Assembly (NCBI RefSeq): GCF_024385465.1 | Contig: NZ_JANFLS010000002.1 | Location: 558,001-622,000, forward strand | Direction: 5' to 3' | Length of the DNA: 64,000 nucleotides | Origin: Arthrobacter sp. zg-Y844 | GTDB lineage: Bacteria; Actinomycetota; Actinomycetes; Actinomycetales; Micrococcaceae | In this document: positions 9,559 through 18,816 of the stretch, piece by piece | How positions within the stretch are numbered: the first letter of the stretch is position 1 | How the letters are laid out: each line of letters opens with the position of its first letter | Translations under genes and position numbers: made by a program | The notes under the pieces: model-generated | Told to the model about the DNA's origin: nothing | The model's database searches: none | The model's input: the letters and a program-made list of their open reading frames with translations, nothing else

Positions 9559-9848
9559 TGAGCCGCGTCACAGTACTGGTCAAGCGTGCGCTTCTTCGGC
9601 CGCGAGCATGTGCGGGGCGCACGGGCGAACCCAAGAGCCGCCTCCTGGTTGACACCGTGGAACGGCGAGTTGCCGGATGGCTGCTCCTGGCGTCCGCGGG
9701 GCCGGGATCGGGCGCGGGCCTTGAAGGCTTTTACCGTTCCAGCGGCTGGCAGGAGGTGGGCCGCCGCCGGGCCGCGCTGCGGCTTCCCGACGGCGACCGC
9801 GACGAGGTCCTGATGTCCCCTGTCGCTGACCACCTGAGACGGTCTTAG
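9558..9848 (+). pseudogene. remnant of a GNAT N-acetyltransferase gene
   Basis: This 96-codon frame ends with a segment that reads like the last third of a GNAT acetyltransferase: a LLVDTVERRVAG helix, a beta strand, then GLEGFYRSSGWQEVGRRR and a closing strand with LPDGDRDEVLM. The acetyl-CoA-binding motif A before it (the R/QxxGxG/A loop) and the whole amino-terminal half are missing. The frame opens inside the operator of the divergent acyl-CoA dehydrogenase gene, with no ribosome binding site. It is best read as a 5'-deleted gene that no longer works. Its stop overlaps the convergent exporter gene by four bases. Confidence 0.6.
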
Positions 9849-11347
9849 TGGACGGCCATGCCTTCGGGCAGCTCGTTGGTGGGCCTGCGGACCAGGAACG
9901 ACGCCGCGACGGCTACCAGTGAGACAACCGCACCCCAGAAGAACGCCGTGTGCACGCCCGAGGCGGCTGCGGAGACCGCTGACGCGCCGTCGGCCAGGGC
10001 CGCCGTCGTACCGGTGGTCATCAGGGTGATGAAAACGGCCGTGCCGGCGGCGCCGGCAAGCTGCTGCAGCGTGTTGATGATGGCACTGCCGTGGGAGTAC
10101 AGCGACTTGTCCAGCGAACCCAAGGCAGAGGTGAACAGCGGAGTGAAAATGAAGCCCAGCCCGGCGTTCAGCAGGCAGTGCATCAGGATCACGAGGCCAA
10201 CGGGGGTTTCTTCGGTCAGCAAGGTCATTCCCCACAGGGCACCGCTGAGCACCAGTGCGCCCGGAACCACCAGCGGGCGGGGACCGAAACGGTCAAACAG
10301 GTTGCCGACAATCGGCGAGAGGATGGCCATCACGGCACCGCCGGGGAGCAGCAGCAGCCCGGTGTGAAGCGTGTCCAGGCCCAGCACGTTCTGCAGGTAC
10401 AGGGGCAGCACAATCAGGCAGCCGAACAGCGCCATCATGGACACCAGGACCATGATGATCGCCACCACGAAGGGCTTGCTGGTGAAGGTGCGCAGATCCA
10501 TCAGGGCGCGGTCGGTGCGCTGGAGCACCAGCTGCCGCAGCACAAAGCCGGCCATGGCCAGGACGCCGACGGCCAGCGGGATCCACAGCGGCATCAGTTC
10601 CTTGCCCTGTGCAGCCTCGCCGATGCTGCTGAGGCCGAAGATGAGGCCGCCGAAGGCGAAGGTGGACAACACGATCGACAGCACGTCGAACGGCACGCGC
10701 TTGGTTTCCGTGAGGTTCTCGATCTTCATCGCGCCCAGCCCCAGCGAGAGCAGGGCGATGGGCAGGACCAGCCAGAACATCCAGCGCCAGTCCAGGGCGT
10801 TGAGGATGATTCCGGAGACCGTCGGGCCGATGGCCGGTGCAACTGCGATGACGATGGAAATGGTGCCCATCATCTGTCCGCGCTTATGTGCCGGAACAGC
10901 ATTCAGGACGGTGGTCATCAGCAGCGGGAGCATGATGGCGGTGCCGCCGGCCTGGATGATCCGGCCGCCCAGCAGGGTGCCGAACCCGGGGGCCAGGGCC
11001 GCCAGCAGCGTCCCGGCGCTGAACAGGGACATGGCGGTCAGGAACAGGCCGCGCATGGAGAAGCGCTGCAGCAGGAAGCCGGTGGCCGGGATGACCACGG
11101 CCATGGTCAGCATAAAGCCGGTGGTCAGCCACTGGGCGGTTCCCGCCGTGATGTCCAGGTCGGCCATGAGCCGCGGCAGCGCCACGCTCATGATGGTTTC
11201 GTTCAGGATGACCACAAACGAGGAGACCAGCAGCAGGCCGATCACGGTCTTGGTGCGCGGATCCAGGGTGGACGGAGCCGACGTCGTTGCGGCGCGCCGG
11301 GAGGTTCCGGCGGCAGGCACGGGCTTTGCGGAGGGATCGATACTCAA
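9845..11347 (-). CDS. DHA2 family (EmrB/QacA-type) 14-TM multidrug exporter
   Basis: A 500-residue major facilitator carrier with about 14 hydrophobic segments, the number usual for the DHA2 drug:H+ antiporters. Visible family motifs include LPRLMADLDITAGTAQWLTTGF in pieces near the start (helix 1-2), the GGRIIQAGG segment of helix 4 and the APAIGPTVSGIIL antiporter motif C in helix 5. The protein should expel lipophilic compounds using the proton gradient. The ATG is at 11347. A 207-base gap upstream has no gene; no dedicated regulator is adjacent, so the inducer is unknown. Confidence 0.88.
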   Translation of the reverse strand: MSIDPSAKPVPAAGTSRRAATTSAPSTLDPRTKTVIGLLLVSSFVVILNETIMSVALPRLMADLDITAGTAQWLTTGFMLTMAVVIPATGFLLQRFSMRGLFLTAMSLFSAGTLLAALAPGFGTLLGGRIIQAGGTAIMLPLLMTTVLNAVPAHKRGQMMGTISIVIAVAPAIGPTVSGIILNALDWRWMFWLVLPIALLSLGLGAMKIENLTETKRVPFDVLSIVLSTFAFGGLIFGLSSIGEAAQGKELMPLWIPLAVGVLAMAGFVLRQLVLQRTDRALMDLRTFTSKPFVVAIIMVLVSMMALFGCLIVLPLYLQNVLGLDTLHTGLLLLPGGAVMAILSPIVGNLFDRFGPRPLVVPGALVLSGALWGMTLLTEETPVGLVILMHCLLNAGLGFIFTPLFTSALGSLDKSLYSHGSAIINTLQQLAGAAGTAVFITLMTTGTTAALADGASAVSAAASGVHTAFFWGAVVSLVAVAASFLVRRPTNELPEGMAVH

Positions 11348-11554
11348 AGAGGGAAGGTCCTATTCATGATGCGGGTGCGCCGTATGCAGTGGGCGCGGAA
11401 ACGGACGGCACTTCAGCGGGCCCGGCCTGCAATCCTATGCGCCGGCACCTGCCTGCCCGGACTGCCGTGCCCGTCCGCCCGGCGTGTTCCGCCGGATATT
11501 CGCCCAGCGCTGAACCGGGAACCCGGGCCGGAGGCTGGAGGCGGCTGGATCCGG

Positions 11555-11881
11555 CTAGAACCCGGTGACCAGCAATCCGAACCCCAGCACAAACAGCACC
11601 ACCATCCAGCAGCCGCCCGCTATCGCGGCCGCCGCGGTGAGTGCCAGCACCGCCCAGGGACGCTGGAACCGGTTGCGGATCCAGTCGAAAACCAGCGGAG
11701 CGGACACCAGCAGCATTACCGCCGAGGCCAGGATCAGGGCCAGCAGCACTGCCGCCTGGACGGTTTCGGGAAAGACCCAGAGCTGCAGCACAACGACGGC
11801 GACGGCCAGTGTCGCAGCCGCGGCCGACTGGACCAGCCATGCGACGCCGAGATGCGGCCAGGATTCCACGTTCTTGCTCAT
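11555..11881 (-). CDS. small four-helix membrane protein, unknown function
   Basis: A 108-residue protein that I cannot place in a family. After a short polar start (MSKNVESWPHLG) it has about four hydrophobic segments separated by the basic loop DWIRNRFQRPW, so it should be an integral protein of the cytoplasmic membrane. It begins only 11 bases after the stop of the Na+/H+ antiporter on the same strand and is very probably transcribed with it. No clear ribosome binding site precedes the ATG at 11881, so translation may be coupled to the antiporter. It could be an accessory subunit, but that is a guess from position. Confidence 0.65.
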   Translation of the reverse strand: MSKNVESWPHLGVAWLVQSAAAATLAVAVVVLQLWVFPETVQAAVLLALILASAVMLLVSAPLVFDWIRNRFQRPWAVLALTAAAAIAGGCWMVVLFVLGFGLLVTGF

Positions 11882-11892
11882 GTTCGGGAAGT

Positions 11893-13473
11893 CTAGTGGC
11901 GTTCCGGGCGGTCCAAGGTGACGGTGCGCAGATCCAGGCGGCGCAGGACACGGTCCACGGCCTCCGGATCCATGCCGGCCTGCCGGCGGGCGTCGAGTAC
12001 TTCCCGGCGGGCAGCGTCCATCGCTTCACGCTGGACCACGTCCATGATTTCCAGGGTCGCCTTCCGGTCCAGCATCTTCTGCGAATCATCCTCCTCGTCG
12101 CTCTCCAGCATGGCGTGCAGCGAGGACATCCGCTTGGCCAGTGCGGCGCGGCGGTCCGGCGGCAGCTGCTGGATGGCCGTCGAGCGCTTCATCGTCTCGA
12201 TTGCCACCCGTTCGGCCCGGAGCGCGAGTTCGCGTTCCATCCGGTCCGCCTCTTTATGGTCGTCAGGCAGCTTCAGGACGCGCATCAGCCACGGCAGCGT
12301 CAATCCCGGCAGCACCAGCGTCACCACGAGGACCGCGCACGCGCAGGCTACGACGAAGTTGCGTCCGGGCAGCGCGTCACCGGCGAGCGTGGTGCCCGGC
12401 AGGGCGAGGGCAAGCGCAAGCGTCGCCAAGCCGCGCATACCGCACCAGGACAGCACGAGGACCTCTTTCAGCGAACCCGGCACATGGTTCTTCTCGGTCC
12501 CGCCCATCCGGTAGATCGCCATCATCCACAGGAACCGGACAAGCAGCACGGCCGCGCAAACGGCCAGGATGCCCGGAATGAAACTCAGCAGCTGGGAACC
12601 CTCGTCCTTGATGATGTACCGCATCTCGATACCCACCAGGCCGAACGCGGCGCCGGTGGTCAGCAGCTCCACCACGTCCCAGAAGGCGGTTCGGGTCAGG
12701 CGCTCCTCCGAGTCCTGGGGGCGGGCCCGCCGGCCCAGTTCCAACGCGGTGACGACGACGGCGACCACTCCGGAGAAGTGCACTTCTTCGGCGAGCAGGT
12801 AGACGGCAAAGGGTGCAACGAGGGTGGACGCCGAACGCGCCACCAGGTTCGGCACGAACCGGTTCAGGCTACCGACGACCCAGGCCATCGCCAGGCCCAG
12901 CACCACGGCGCCGGCTGCGGCAATGAGGAAGTCCGGCACCACGTCCCAACCCACGTGCCCGCCGCTGGTGCTCGCTGCGACGGCGGCCTGGAAGATGACA
13001 ATGGCAATGGCGTCGTTGAAGAGGCCTTCGGTCTGCAGCACCGTGATGAGCCGCCGCGGCATCCGGACCTTTCCAGCGACCGCTTCCACGGCTACCGGAT
13101 CGGGCGGGGCAACAATGGCCCCCAAGGCAATCGCGGCAGGCAGCCCGAGCGCCGGCACCATGGCCCAGGACACACCGGCCACCACAGCCACGGTGACTGC
13201 CACCAACGCCACCGCCAGCAGCACCAGGGAACGCCAGCGCAGCCGGAAAACGGACCAGGAGCTGCGCTGGGCGGCTGCGAAGAGCAGCGGCGGGAGGAAC
13301 AGCGGAAGGATAAGCTCCGGGTTGATGTGCACTTCGGGGATGATCGGCAGGAACGCGATCAGGGCCGAGGAAATCAGCATCAGCACGGGGTACGGCAGCC
13401 GGATGCGTTCGCCGATTCCCGCGGCCAGCACGGTTCCGAACAGCAGCCCGATCAGGAGTATCAGGAAATCCAC
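11893..13473 (-). CDS. Na+/H+ antiporter, CPA1 family
   Basis: A 526-residue antiporter with about 12 transmembrane segments and a hydrophilic carboxy-terminal tail of some 130 residues rich in Arg and Glu. The core motifs are GAIVAPPDPVAVEAV (Asp near 125) and QTEGLFNDAIAIVIF, with the Asn-Asp pair at about 153-154, typical of bacterial Nha1/NhaP exchangers. It should extrude sodium (or potassium) in exchange for protons at the cytoplasmic membrane. It heads a probable two-gene operon with the small membrane protein just downstream. It differs strongly from the antiporter at 2125-3429, which lacks the long tail. Confidence 0.9.
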   Translation of the reverse strand: MDFLILLIGLLFGTVLAAGIGERIRLPYPVLMLISSALIAFLPIIPEVHINPELILPLFLPPLLFAAAQRSSWSVFRLRWRSLVLLAVALVAVTVAVVAGVSWAMVPALGLPAAIALGAIVAPPDPVAVEAVAGKVRMPRRLITVLQTEGLFNDAIAIVIFQAAVAASTSGGHVGWDVVPDFLIAAAGAVVLGLAMAWVVGSLNRFVPNLVARSASTLVAPFAVYLLAEEVHFSGVVAVVVTALELGRRARPQDSEERLTRTAFWDVVELLTTGAAFGLVGIEMRYIIKDEGSQLLSFIPGILAVCAAVLLVRFLWMMAIYRMGGTEKNHVPGSLKEVLVLSWCGMRGLATLALALALPGTTLAGDALPGRNFVVACACAVLVVTLVLPGLTLPWLMRVLKLPDDHKEADRMERELALRAERVAIETMKRSTAIQQLPPDRRAALAKRMSSLHAMLESDEEDDSQKMLDRKATLEIMDVVQREAMDAARREVLDARRQAGMDPEAVDRVLRRLDLRTVTLDRPERH

Positions 13474-13799
13474 CGGCTCAGCCGTCCGCTCGGTGCGTGC
13501 TTCGGACCGACTGCGCCGCGTGTTTCATAACCGCACCTGCTTCTTTCGGATGTGTAAGTATTTCGTTAATTATTGCATTGAGTGCATCGACTGGCGCACA
13601 CCCAGGGCGGGCGGCGGAAGCGGCGGGTAAACGAGCAGGGAGCCCCGGGAGTCTCCACACCGCACGCTAAACCCGATAAAATTGGACGGACATCTGACTC
13701 GTTCAAGGAAGCTGCTCTATTGGCCATCAGCGATATGAGGCAAGACCCCGGCGAATTGAGATTGACCCCTCCTGCCATCAGTAAGGAGGGTCTGTACCC
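13474..13799 (+). other. 326-base intergenic region between antiporter and manA
   Basis: This gap separates two divergently oriented genes and must hold both promoters. It is the most AT-rich stretch nearby, around 13540-13590 (TTTCGTTAATTATTGCATTG). A frame from a GTG at 13582 runs to a TGA that overlaps the manA start, but its third codon positions are not GC-biased as in neighbouring genes and no ribosome binding site precedes it, so I do not call it a gene. The only strong structure is the hairpin around the manA ribosome binding site. Confidence 0.6.
13764..13792 (+). promoter_or_regulatory. hairpin that sequesters the manA ribosome binding site
   Basis: GACCC-C-TCC (13764-13772, one bulged C) can pair with GGAGGGTC (13785-13792), placing the whole AAGGAGG Shine-Dalgarno sequence in an 8-bp stem with a 12-base loop. 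The GTG start of manA is eight bases downstream. This could lower translation until the stem is opened. Confidence 0.5.
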
Positions 13800-14972
13800 G
13801 TGACTGCCGTCTACGGCGTGGTAAGGGAAACCCGTAACCCGGCAGCCGCGATGAAGGCACTGACGGACAGTGCCGCCGCAGAGCCCCGCGGGCAGCAGGG
13901 TCAAGACAGCTCGGCGAATTCCCGGTCCGCTAAAGGTGCCGTCATCACCTGGGATCCCGATGACCTGCCCGGTGCCCTCCATCGGCTGCTGAGCTCCCAT
14001 CCCCGCCATTTCTCCGACCCGGAGGCAGTGCCGGCGCGCCCTGTCCCCTTCCGGATGCACCTCATGGACGCGGATGTGCCCAAGTCGATCCAGCTGCACC
14101 CCCGGCCGGACCAGGCTTTGGCAGGCTATGTGCGTGAACAGACCCGCGGTGTCCCTTTGAACGCCGGAAACCGAAACTATAAGGACAGGTACGCCAAGTT
14201 TGAAGTGGCGGTATCCCTCACTCCCCTTCGCGTCCTGTCTGGACAGCGCAGCAGGGAAGAACTCCGTGCCATTGCCGACGGGGTGGACCTTCCATGGCTT
14301 GATACCTTATTGACGTTCCGGCATGAGATGCCGGTGCACGCCCTCCTCCGCATGCAGTCTTCCGAGACTGCCCGTGCACTGCGGGAAACCGAGGCTGCCA
14401 TGGCCGGGGTGACGGAAACCGAAGGTCCTGCGGCAGACGCTGCGGCGGTTTTCCGCCGGCTTGCGCCGCTTTTTCCGGGCGACCGCGGAATTCTGATAGC
14501 CATCTGCATGAACCTCATCAAGCTGGACCCCGGTGAGGCAATGGTCACCCCCGCGGGGTGCCTCCACTCCTACCTCTCCGGCCAGGCCATGGTGGTTATG
14601 GGCCTTTCGGACAATGCGCTGAAGGCCGGGTTAACCACGGACTTCGTGGACGTTGCCGAGCTGCAGCAGGTCCTGGGCGACGGCCAGCCCGGCCCCGCAT
14701 TTCTTGAGGTGGAGCGTATTGATGAGCGCCAGGATCGTATTCCGCTCTGGAGTGAGGACCTGGACCTGCGACGGACCGTGATCGACGGCGGCACCGCATC
14801 CATTCCGCTGGAACGTTTCACCGTTGTGCTTGCCGCACTGGGAGAAGCGAGGGTCTGGGTGGGCGACGTGAGCACGTACTTGGAGCAGGGTGCCAGCATG
14901 CTCTATCTGGGCGACCCGACGACTGCTGAAGTCGAAGGCTCGGCACAGCTCTTCAGTGCGTCGAGAACCTAG
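13800..14972 (+). CDS. manA: mannose-6-phosphate isomerase, class I (divergent)
   Basis: A 390-residue class I phosphomannose isomerase, interconverting mannose-6-phosphate and fructose-6-phosphate. The zinc ligands can be traced: Gln and His in SIQLHP, Glu in the AKFEVAV strand, and His in TPAGCLHSYLSG; the SDNALKAGLT motif of the cupin domain is intact. Two features are odd. The usual amino-terminal segments (Y-A-W-G and the AELWMGAHP-type motif) are not recognisable, and the normally strict YKDxNHKPE motif reads YKDRYAKFE. Activity is therefore likely but unproved. The GTG at 13800 follows a strong but hairpin-sequestered AAGGAGG. The last 20 bases overlap the convergent FUSC gene. Confidence 0.8.
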   Translation: MTAVYGVVRETRNPAAAMKALTDSAAAEPRGQQGQDSSANSRSAKGAVITWDPDDLPGALHRLLSSHPRHFSDPEAVPARPVPFRMHLMDADVPKSIQLHPRPDQALAGYVREQTRGVPLNAGNRNYKDRYAKFEVAVSLTPLRVLSGQRSREELRAIADGVDLPWLDTLLTFRHEMPVHALLRMQSSETARALRETEAAMAGVTETEGPAADAAAVFRRLAPLFPGDRGILIAICMNLIKLDPGEAMVTPAGCLHSYLSGQAMVVMGLSDNALKAGLTTDFVDVAELQQVLGDGQPGPAFLEVERIDERQDRIPLWSEDLDLRRTVIDGGTASIPLERFTVVLAALGEARVWVGDVSTYLEQGASMLYLGDPTTAEVEGSAQLFSASRT

Positions 14973-15996
14973 CAGCCGGCGCGGACCTGCGGGTAGTGGC
15001 GGCAATGACCGCCAGGGCCACGAGCGCCCCGATGGTCGTTTGGACGGCCCGGTCCAGGGTTACGGCCAGCACCGGCTGGGTAGCAACAAACCCCGTCATC
15101 AGCAGGGCCACCGGTGTCAGGAACACCATTGCCAGGCCGTAGTGCAGCACCGCGTAAATCTCTCCGCATAGCTGCAGCATGGCCAACAGCACCGCCAGCT
15201 GGACCGGCGACCACTGAACCTGGAGCAGCACCGCAGAGACCAGCACACCGGCGTAGGTGCCCAGGATGAAGTGCACTGCGCGGGTCACTCCCCCGGCCGC
15301 GTCCACTGCCGCGATCGGAGCGCAGGCGGCGAGCATCGCCCAGTATCCGTGTCCCAGCCCCAGCCCCGCCGAAATCGAACCCGCGGCAGCAACGGCAGCA
15401 GCGTACCGGCCCGAGTGGCGCAGGATCCGCCCCCAGGACGGCGGCCGGTACGGCAGCAATGTCCGTGGAGTGTGGCGGCGCGCGTGCAGCCGGCCGGCAA
15501 AACCCAGCGCTACGGCGAGCAGCACGCTGCCCGCCGTAGTCAGCGCAGCTTCCTCCAACCGTCCGGAGAACGGTGCAGCGGAGGTGGCGGTAAACGCGAA
15601 GATGTAGGTAAACGGGCCGGCGGGGCGCACCCTCAGATAACTGGCAGCCGCCGCAATAAGGCCCGCGATCACGGTTCCCGCCCCCACCACCGTCCAGGAA
15701 TCCGCTCCGGAGAGGGACAGGAACACACCGGCCAGCACGGTCAGGACCATCAACACGCCCGACAGGGACTGGTGCTGCAGACGCCGCCAGTGCAGTTCCG
15801 CACGGCCGAAAACACCGGTCAGCGAACCGAAGATAGCGCACATCGTCAGGTCGGTCCGCCCCAGCAGGATCAGGACCAGCAGCGGCAGGAACACCCCGAT
15901 CGCCACGCGGACGGCAGGCACCCGGTGCCCGCGGCCCGGAGGCACGGTGAGGAAGCTACGGACATGCTGCTGCACGGGAAACAAGGAACCTTTCAC
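14953..15996 (-). CDS. FUSC family membrane protein (aromatic acid exporter-like)
   Basis: A 347-residue polytopic membrane protein with two similar hydrophobic blocks, about residues 25-150 and 205-335, separated by a short basic region (HARRHTPRTLLPYRPPSWG). This two-block layout is that of FUSC/ArAE-type proteins, some of which export aromatic acids such as fusaric acid. It is shorter than the classical exporters (about 650 residues), so it may be a distinct subtype. The GTG at 15996 has no strong ribosome binding site and a second GTG seven codons later is possible. The 3' end overlaps manA by 20 bases in the convergent direction. Confidence 0.75.
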   Translation of the reverse strand: MKGSLFPVQQHVRSFLTVPPGRGHRVPAVRVAIGVFLPLLVLILLGRTDLTMCAIFGSLTGVFGRAELHWRRLQHQSLSGVLMVLTVLAGVFLSLSGADSWTVVGAGTVIAGLIAAAASYLRVRPAGPFTYIFAFTATSAAPFSGRLEEAALTTAGSVLLAVALGFAGRLHARRHTPRTLLPYRPPSWGRILRHSGRYAAAVAAAGSISAGLGLGHGYWAMLAACAPIAAVDAAGGVTRAVHFILGTYAGVLVSAVLLQVQWSPVQLAVLLAMLQLCGEIYAVLHYGLAMVFLTPVALLMTGFVATQPVLAVTLDRAVQTTIGALVALAVIAATTRRSAPAARFSTH

Positions 15997-16089
15997 TGCG
16001 GCCGGAGGCTCATGGGCCGCGGTTCAAGCCTAGAACCCGCGGACGACGACGCCCGGCAGCTTCCCGTGTGACGGTCCTCGCATCCGCTG

Positions 16090-18729
16090 TTACATCCGGG
16101 CCTTTGTCCTTGCCGTGGCCTTGGCAGACCAGGGGTCCTCCGGCCACGGGTGCCGTGGGTACCGGCCGCGCATCTCGGACCGGACCTGGGCATAGGGTCC
16201 GGACCAGAAGGATGCCAGGTCGTCGGTGACGGCCAGCGGCCTGCCTGCCGGGGACAGCAGGTGGAAGAGCACCGGGACGCGTCCCTCCACGAGCCGCGGG
16301 GTTTCAGCCCATCCGAAGCACTCCTGCAGCTTGACCGCCACCACCGGCCTGCCGCCGTCGTCGTGCTCCGGATCCGGGTAGTCGATCCGGACCCGTGAAC
16401 CGCTGGGCACCTCAAGCCGTTCCGGGACGAGGTCGCCCAGCCGGGATGCCTCCGGCCAGGGCAGCAGCCGCCGCAGCGCATCGGTGAGGTCGATGCTGTT
16501 GGCGGATGCTCCGCGGGCCAGGGCGTCCAGTTCGGGGCCGAGCCAGTCCTGCAGCCGGGCCAGCAGGGCCGGTTCGCTGACATCCGGCCATGGCTCCCCC
16601 AGTTCCCGGTGCAGCAGGGCCAGGCGCCGGCGCAGCGCGTCGGCGGCCGTGGAAAAACCGACCAGTTCCAGCCCCTTTGCCGTCAGGGCGCGGGCGACGG
16701 CGGCCCGTCCCTCCTCGGCGGACGGGCGTACCGGGGTGGAGCCGAGCAGGATTGCGCCGAGCCGGTGTTCCCGGCGCGCGGTGACCCGGACGCCGGCGAA
16801 TTCCGCCTCCACAGTGTCCGTGACGAGGTGTTCGGCGGCGGCTTCCGCGGTGTCCAGGGTCAACGGGGCGGCAGCGCGGATCACGGCACCGGTGCCGGCG
16901 GCGTCGCACCCCTCGGCCCGGGCGACATCGGCGACGGCCAGCCAGTCCTGGCCCGTGAGGGAGCTGCCCGCGGGCAGTCCGGCACGGGTTCCGGAGGCGA
17001 GCAGGTAACGCTCCGGGCCCGCGCCGGGAACGCGCCGCGCAATCCGGTCCGGGAAGGCCAGGGCAATCACGTACCCCGGCGCTTCCCCGGCCGGGACTTC
17101 CCGTTCGGCAGGGCCGGCAGACTTCTCGCGGCGGGCCAGCTGTTCCAGCCTCCTGACGTCTTCGGACCACCGGCGTTCACCGGGCTCGCGTCCGGTCCGC
17201 AGTCCGGCCAGCAAGCGGGTGAGGTCCGCCCCGGGTGCACGGTTGTCCCCCGAAAGCAGGGCAACGACCTCGGCCGCGGTCCGGGCACCCACCGCACCGG
17301 CGCCGTCGAGCAGTGCCCGTGCGAGCCGGGGATCGGCGGGCACGCCCGCGAGTGTTTTGCCGCGGGGCGTTGCCAGCCCCTCGGCGTCCACGGCACCGAT
17401 CCCGCGCAGCACCTGGAGGGCGTCGCGCATGGCGGCCGGCGGCGGTGCGTCGGGAAGGGACAGGCCCTCACCTCCCGGGGCACCCCAGCATGCCAGCACC
17501 AGGGCTGCGGCCGTGAGGTCCGCGACGGCGATTTCCGGGGTCTGGTGGGCGGGCGCGGCTCCGTAGGCCCTGTCGTCATAGCAGCGCACCACCGTACCCG
17601 ACCCCAGCCGGGCGGCGCGGCCGGCCCGCTGCTCGGCGGAGGCACGGGAACAGGAGACAGTGACGAGGCCGGACATCCCGCGCATTGCATCCCGGCGCGG
17701 TTCGCGGGCAAGCCCCGAGTCGATCACCAGCCGGACACCGGGAACGGTCAGCGAGGATTCGGCCAGCGACGTGGACACAATGATCCGGGCGGGCTCGCCC
17801 GGGCCGCGGCCGGAAACGGCCCGGTCCTGCTCGGCGGGCGTAATCTGCCCATGCAGTTCCAATACCTCCGTTCCCGCCGGAATACGCGAACGCAGCCGGC
17901 CGGCCACGGTGGACACCTCCCGTGCGCCGGGCACAAACACCAAGGCATCGATATCCGGATCCCGGGCCACGGCGTGGGAATGGGCCCGAAGCGCAGTATC
18001 CGCGACATGGTCCAGGAACCCGCGGGTCACGCCGCGTTCATCGAAGCGGGGAACCGGCGCGGGGGCCCAGACCGTTTCGAGCGGGTGCAGCGCAGACGGG
18101 CAGCCGACCACGGGAGCCGGCCCGGCGCCGTCGGGCGAACCGATCAGCTCGGCGAACCGCGGTGCGTCGAGGGTTGCGGACATGGCCACCAGGGTCAGGT
18201 CCTCGCGCAGCTGGCGGACCTCGGTGAGCATTCCAAGCAGGAGGTCCGTTTCCAGCCCCCGCTCATGGACCTCATCCAGGATGACGGCGGCCGTTCCGTC
18301 CAGGCCCGGGTCGGCCAGCAGGCGGCGCAGCAGGATTCCCGGCGTCACGAATTCCACCAGCGTGGAGGGTCCCGTGCGGCTCTCGCCCCGGACCGTGTAG
18401 CCGATCCGCCCGCCGAGGGCAGAGCCGTCCAGCGCAGCCAGCCGGCGGGCCGCCGAACGGACCGCAACGCGCCGCGGCTGGGTGACCACCACCCGCGGCC
18501 GCGTCCCTCCGCGGGTGAGTACGTTGGCGACGAGCGGCGGCACCAGGGTTGTCTTTCCGGTTCCGGGCGGGGCCTGGACGACGGCGGTGCCCGCTCCGTG
18601 CGTTTCGCCGGCACCTCCGCCCAGCGCCGCTGCGAGCTGCGGGACCGACTCGGCAAAGACCAACCCGTTGCCTATGCCCGCAAGGTCGAAGGGCGGGTTG
18701 GTTGGGTGCGGAGAGGCCGGAGAAGTCAC
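16090..18729 (-). CDS. hrpB: ATP-dependent RNA helicase HrpB
   Basis: An 879-residue DEAH-box helicase of the HrpB branch. Walker A is PPGTGKTT (residues 54-61), the DEVH box is at 152-155, SATLD is motif III, and the second RecA domain has STSLAESSLTVPGV and the QRAGRAAR motif VI. The helicase-associated and HrpB carboxy-terminal domains follow to the end, with the PAGRPLAVTDDLASFW segment typical of HrpB. Length fits the family. The cellular RNA target of bacterial HrpB is poorly known. The GTG at 18729 follows GGAAGA. It is divergent from the CarD-family gene, which starts 87 bases away. Confidence 0.93.
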   Translation of the reverse strand: MTSPASPHPTNPPFDLAGIGNGLVFAESVPQLAAALGGGAGETHGAGTAVVQAPPGTGKTTLVPPLVANVLTRGGTRPRVVVTQPRRVAVRSAARRLAALDGSALGGRIGYTVRGESRTGPSTLVEFVTPGILLRRLLADPGLDGTAAVILDEVHERGLETDLLLGMLTEVRQLREDLTLVAMSATLDAPRFAELIGSPDGAGPAPVVGCPSALHPLETVWAPAPVPRFDERGVTRGFLDHVADTALRAHSHAVARDPDIDALVFVPGAREVSTVAGRLRSRIPAGTEVLELHGQITPAEQDRAVSGRGPGEPARIIVSTSLAESSLTVPGVRLVIDSGLAREPRRDAMRGMSGLVTVSCSRASAEQRAGRAARLGSGTVVRCYDDRAYGAAPAHQTPEIAVADLTAAALVLACWGAPGGEGLSLPDAPPPAAMRDALQVLRGIGAVDAEGLATPRGKTLAGVPADPRLARALLDGAGAVGARTAAEVVALLSGDNRAPGADLTRLLAGLRTGREPGERRWSEDVRRLEQLARREKSAGPAEREVPAGEAPGYVIALAFPDRIARRVPGAGPERYLLASGTRAGLPAGSSLTGQDWLAVADVARAEGCDAAGTGAVIRAAAPLTLDTAEAAAEHLVTDTVEAEFAGVRVTARREHRLGAILLGSTPVRPSAEEGRAAVARALTAKGLELVGFSTAADALRRRLALLHRELGEPWPDVSEPALLARLQDWLGPELDALARGASANSIDLTDALRRLLPWPEASRLGDLVPERLEVPSGSRVRIDYPDPEHDDGGRPVVAVKLQECFGWAETPRLVEGRVPVLFHLLSPAGRPLAVTDDLASFWSGPYAQVRSEMRGRYPRHPWPEDPWSAKATARTKARM

Positions 18730-18816
18730 TCTTCCATTCTGCCTCCTGCGGGAAGCGGTAAAATGATAAGAGTCTCGTCACTCGCCCCTGCCTTTCCTCT
18801 TCCTTGGAGGTAGCAG

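Noticed and set aside
10091-11896. A 601-codon plus-strand frame antisense to the DHA2 exporter gene
   Set aside because: Composition dominated by Gln, His, Gly and Asp, no recognisable domain; it is a shadow of the exporter's codon bias.
13582-13803. A 73-codon frame that overlaps the manA start in GTGA fashion
   Set aside because: No ribosome binding site, codon third positions not GC-biased, no motif. The overlap seems accidental, though a leader peptide cannot be fully excluded.
16017-16042. Inverted repeat CCGCGGTTC / GAACC-C-GCGG after hrpB as a terminator
   Set aside because: Nine pairs with a bulge and no T tract; too weak to list beside the perfect hairpins of this window.
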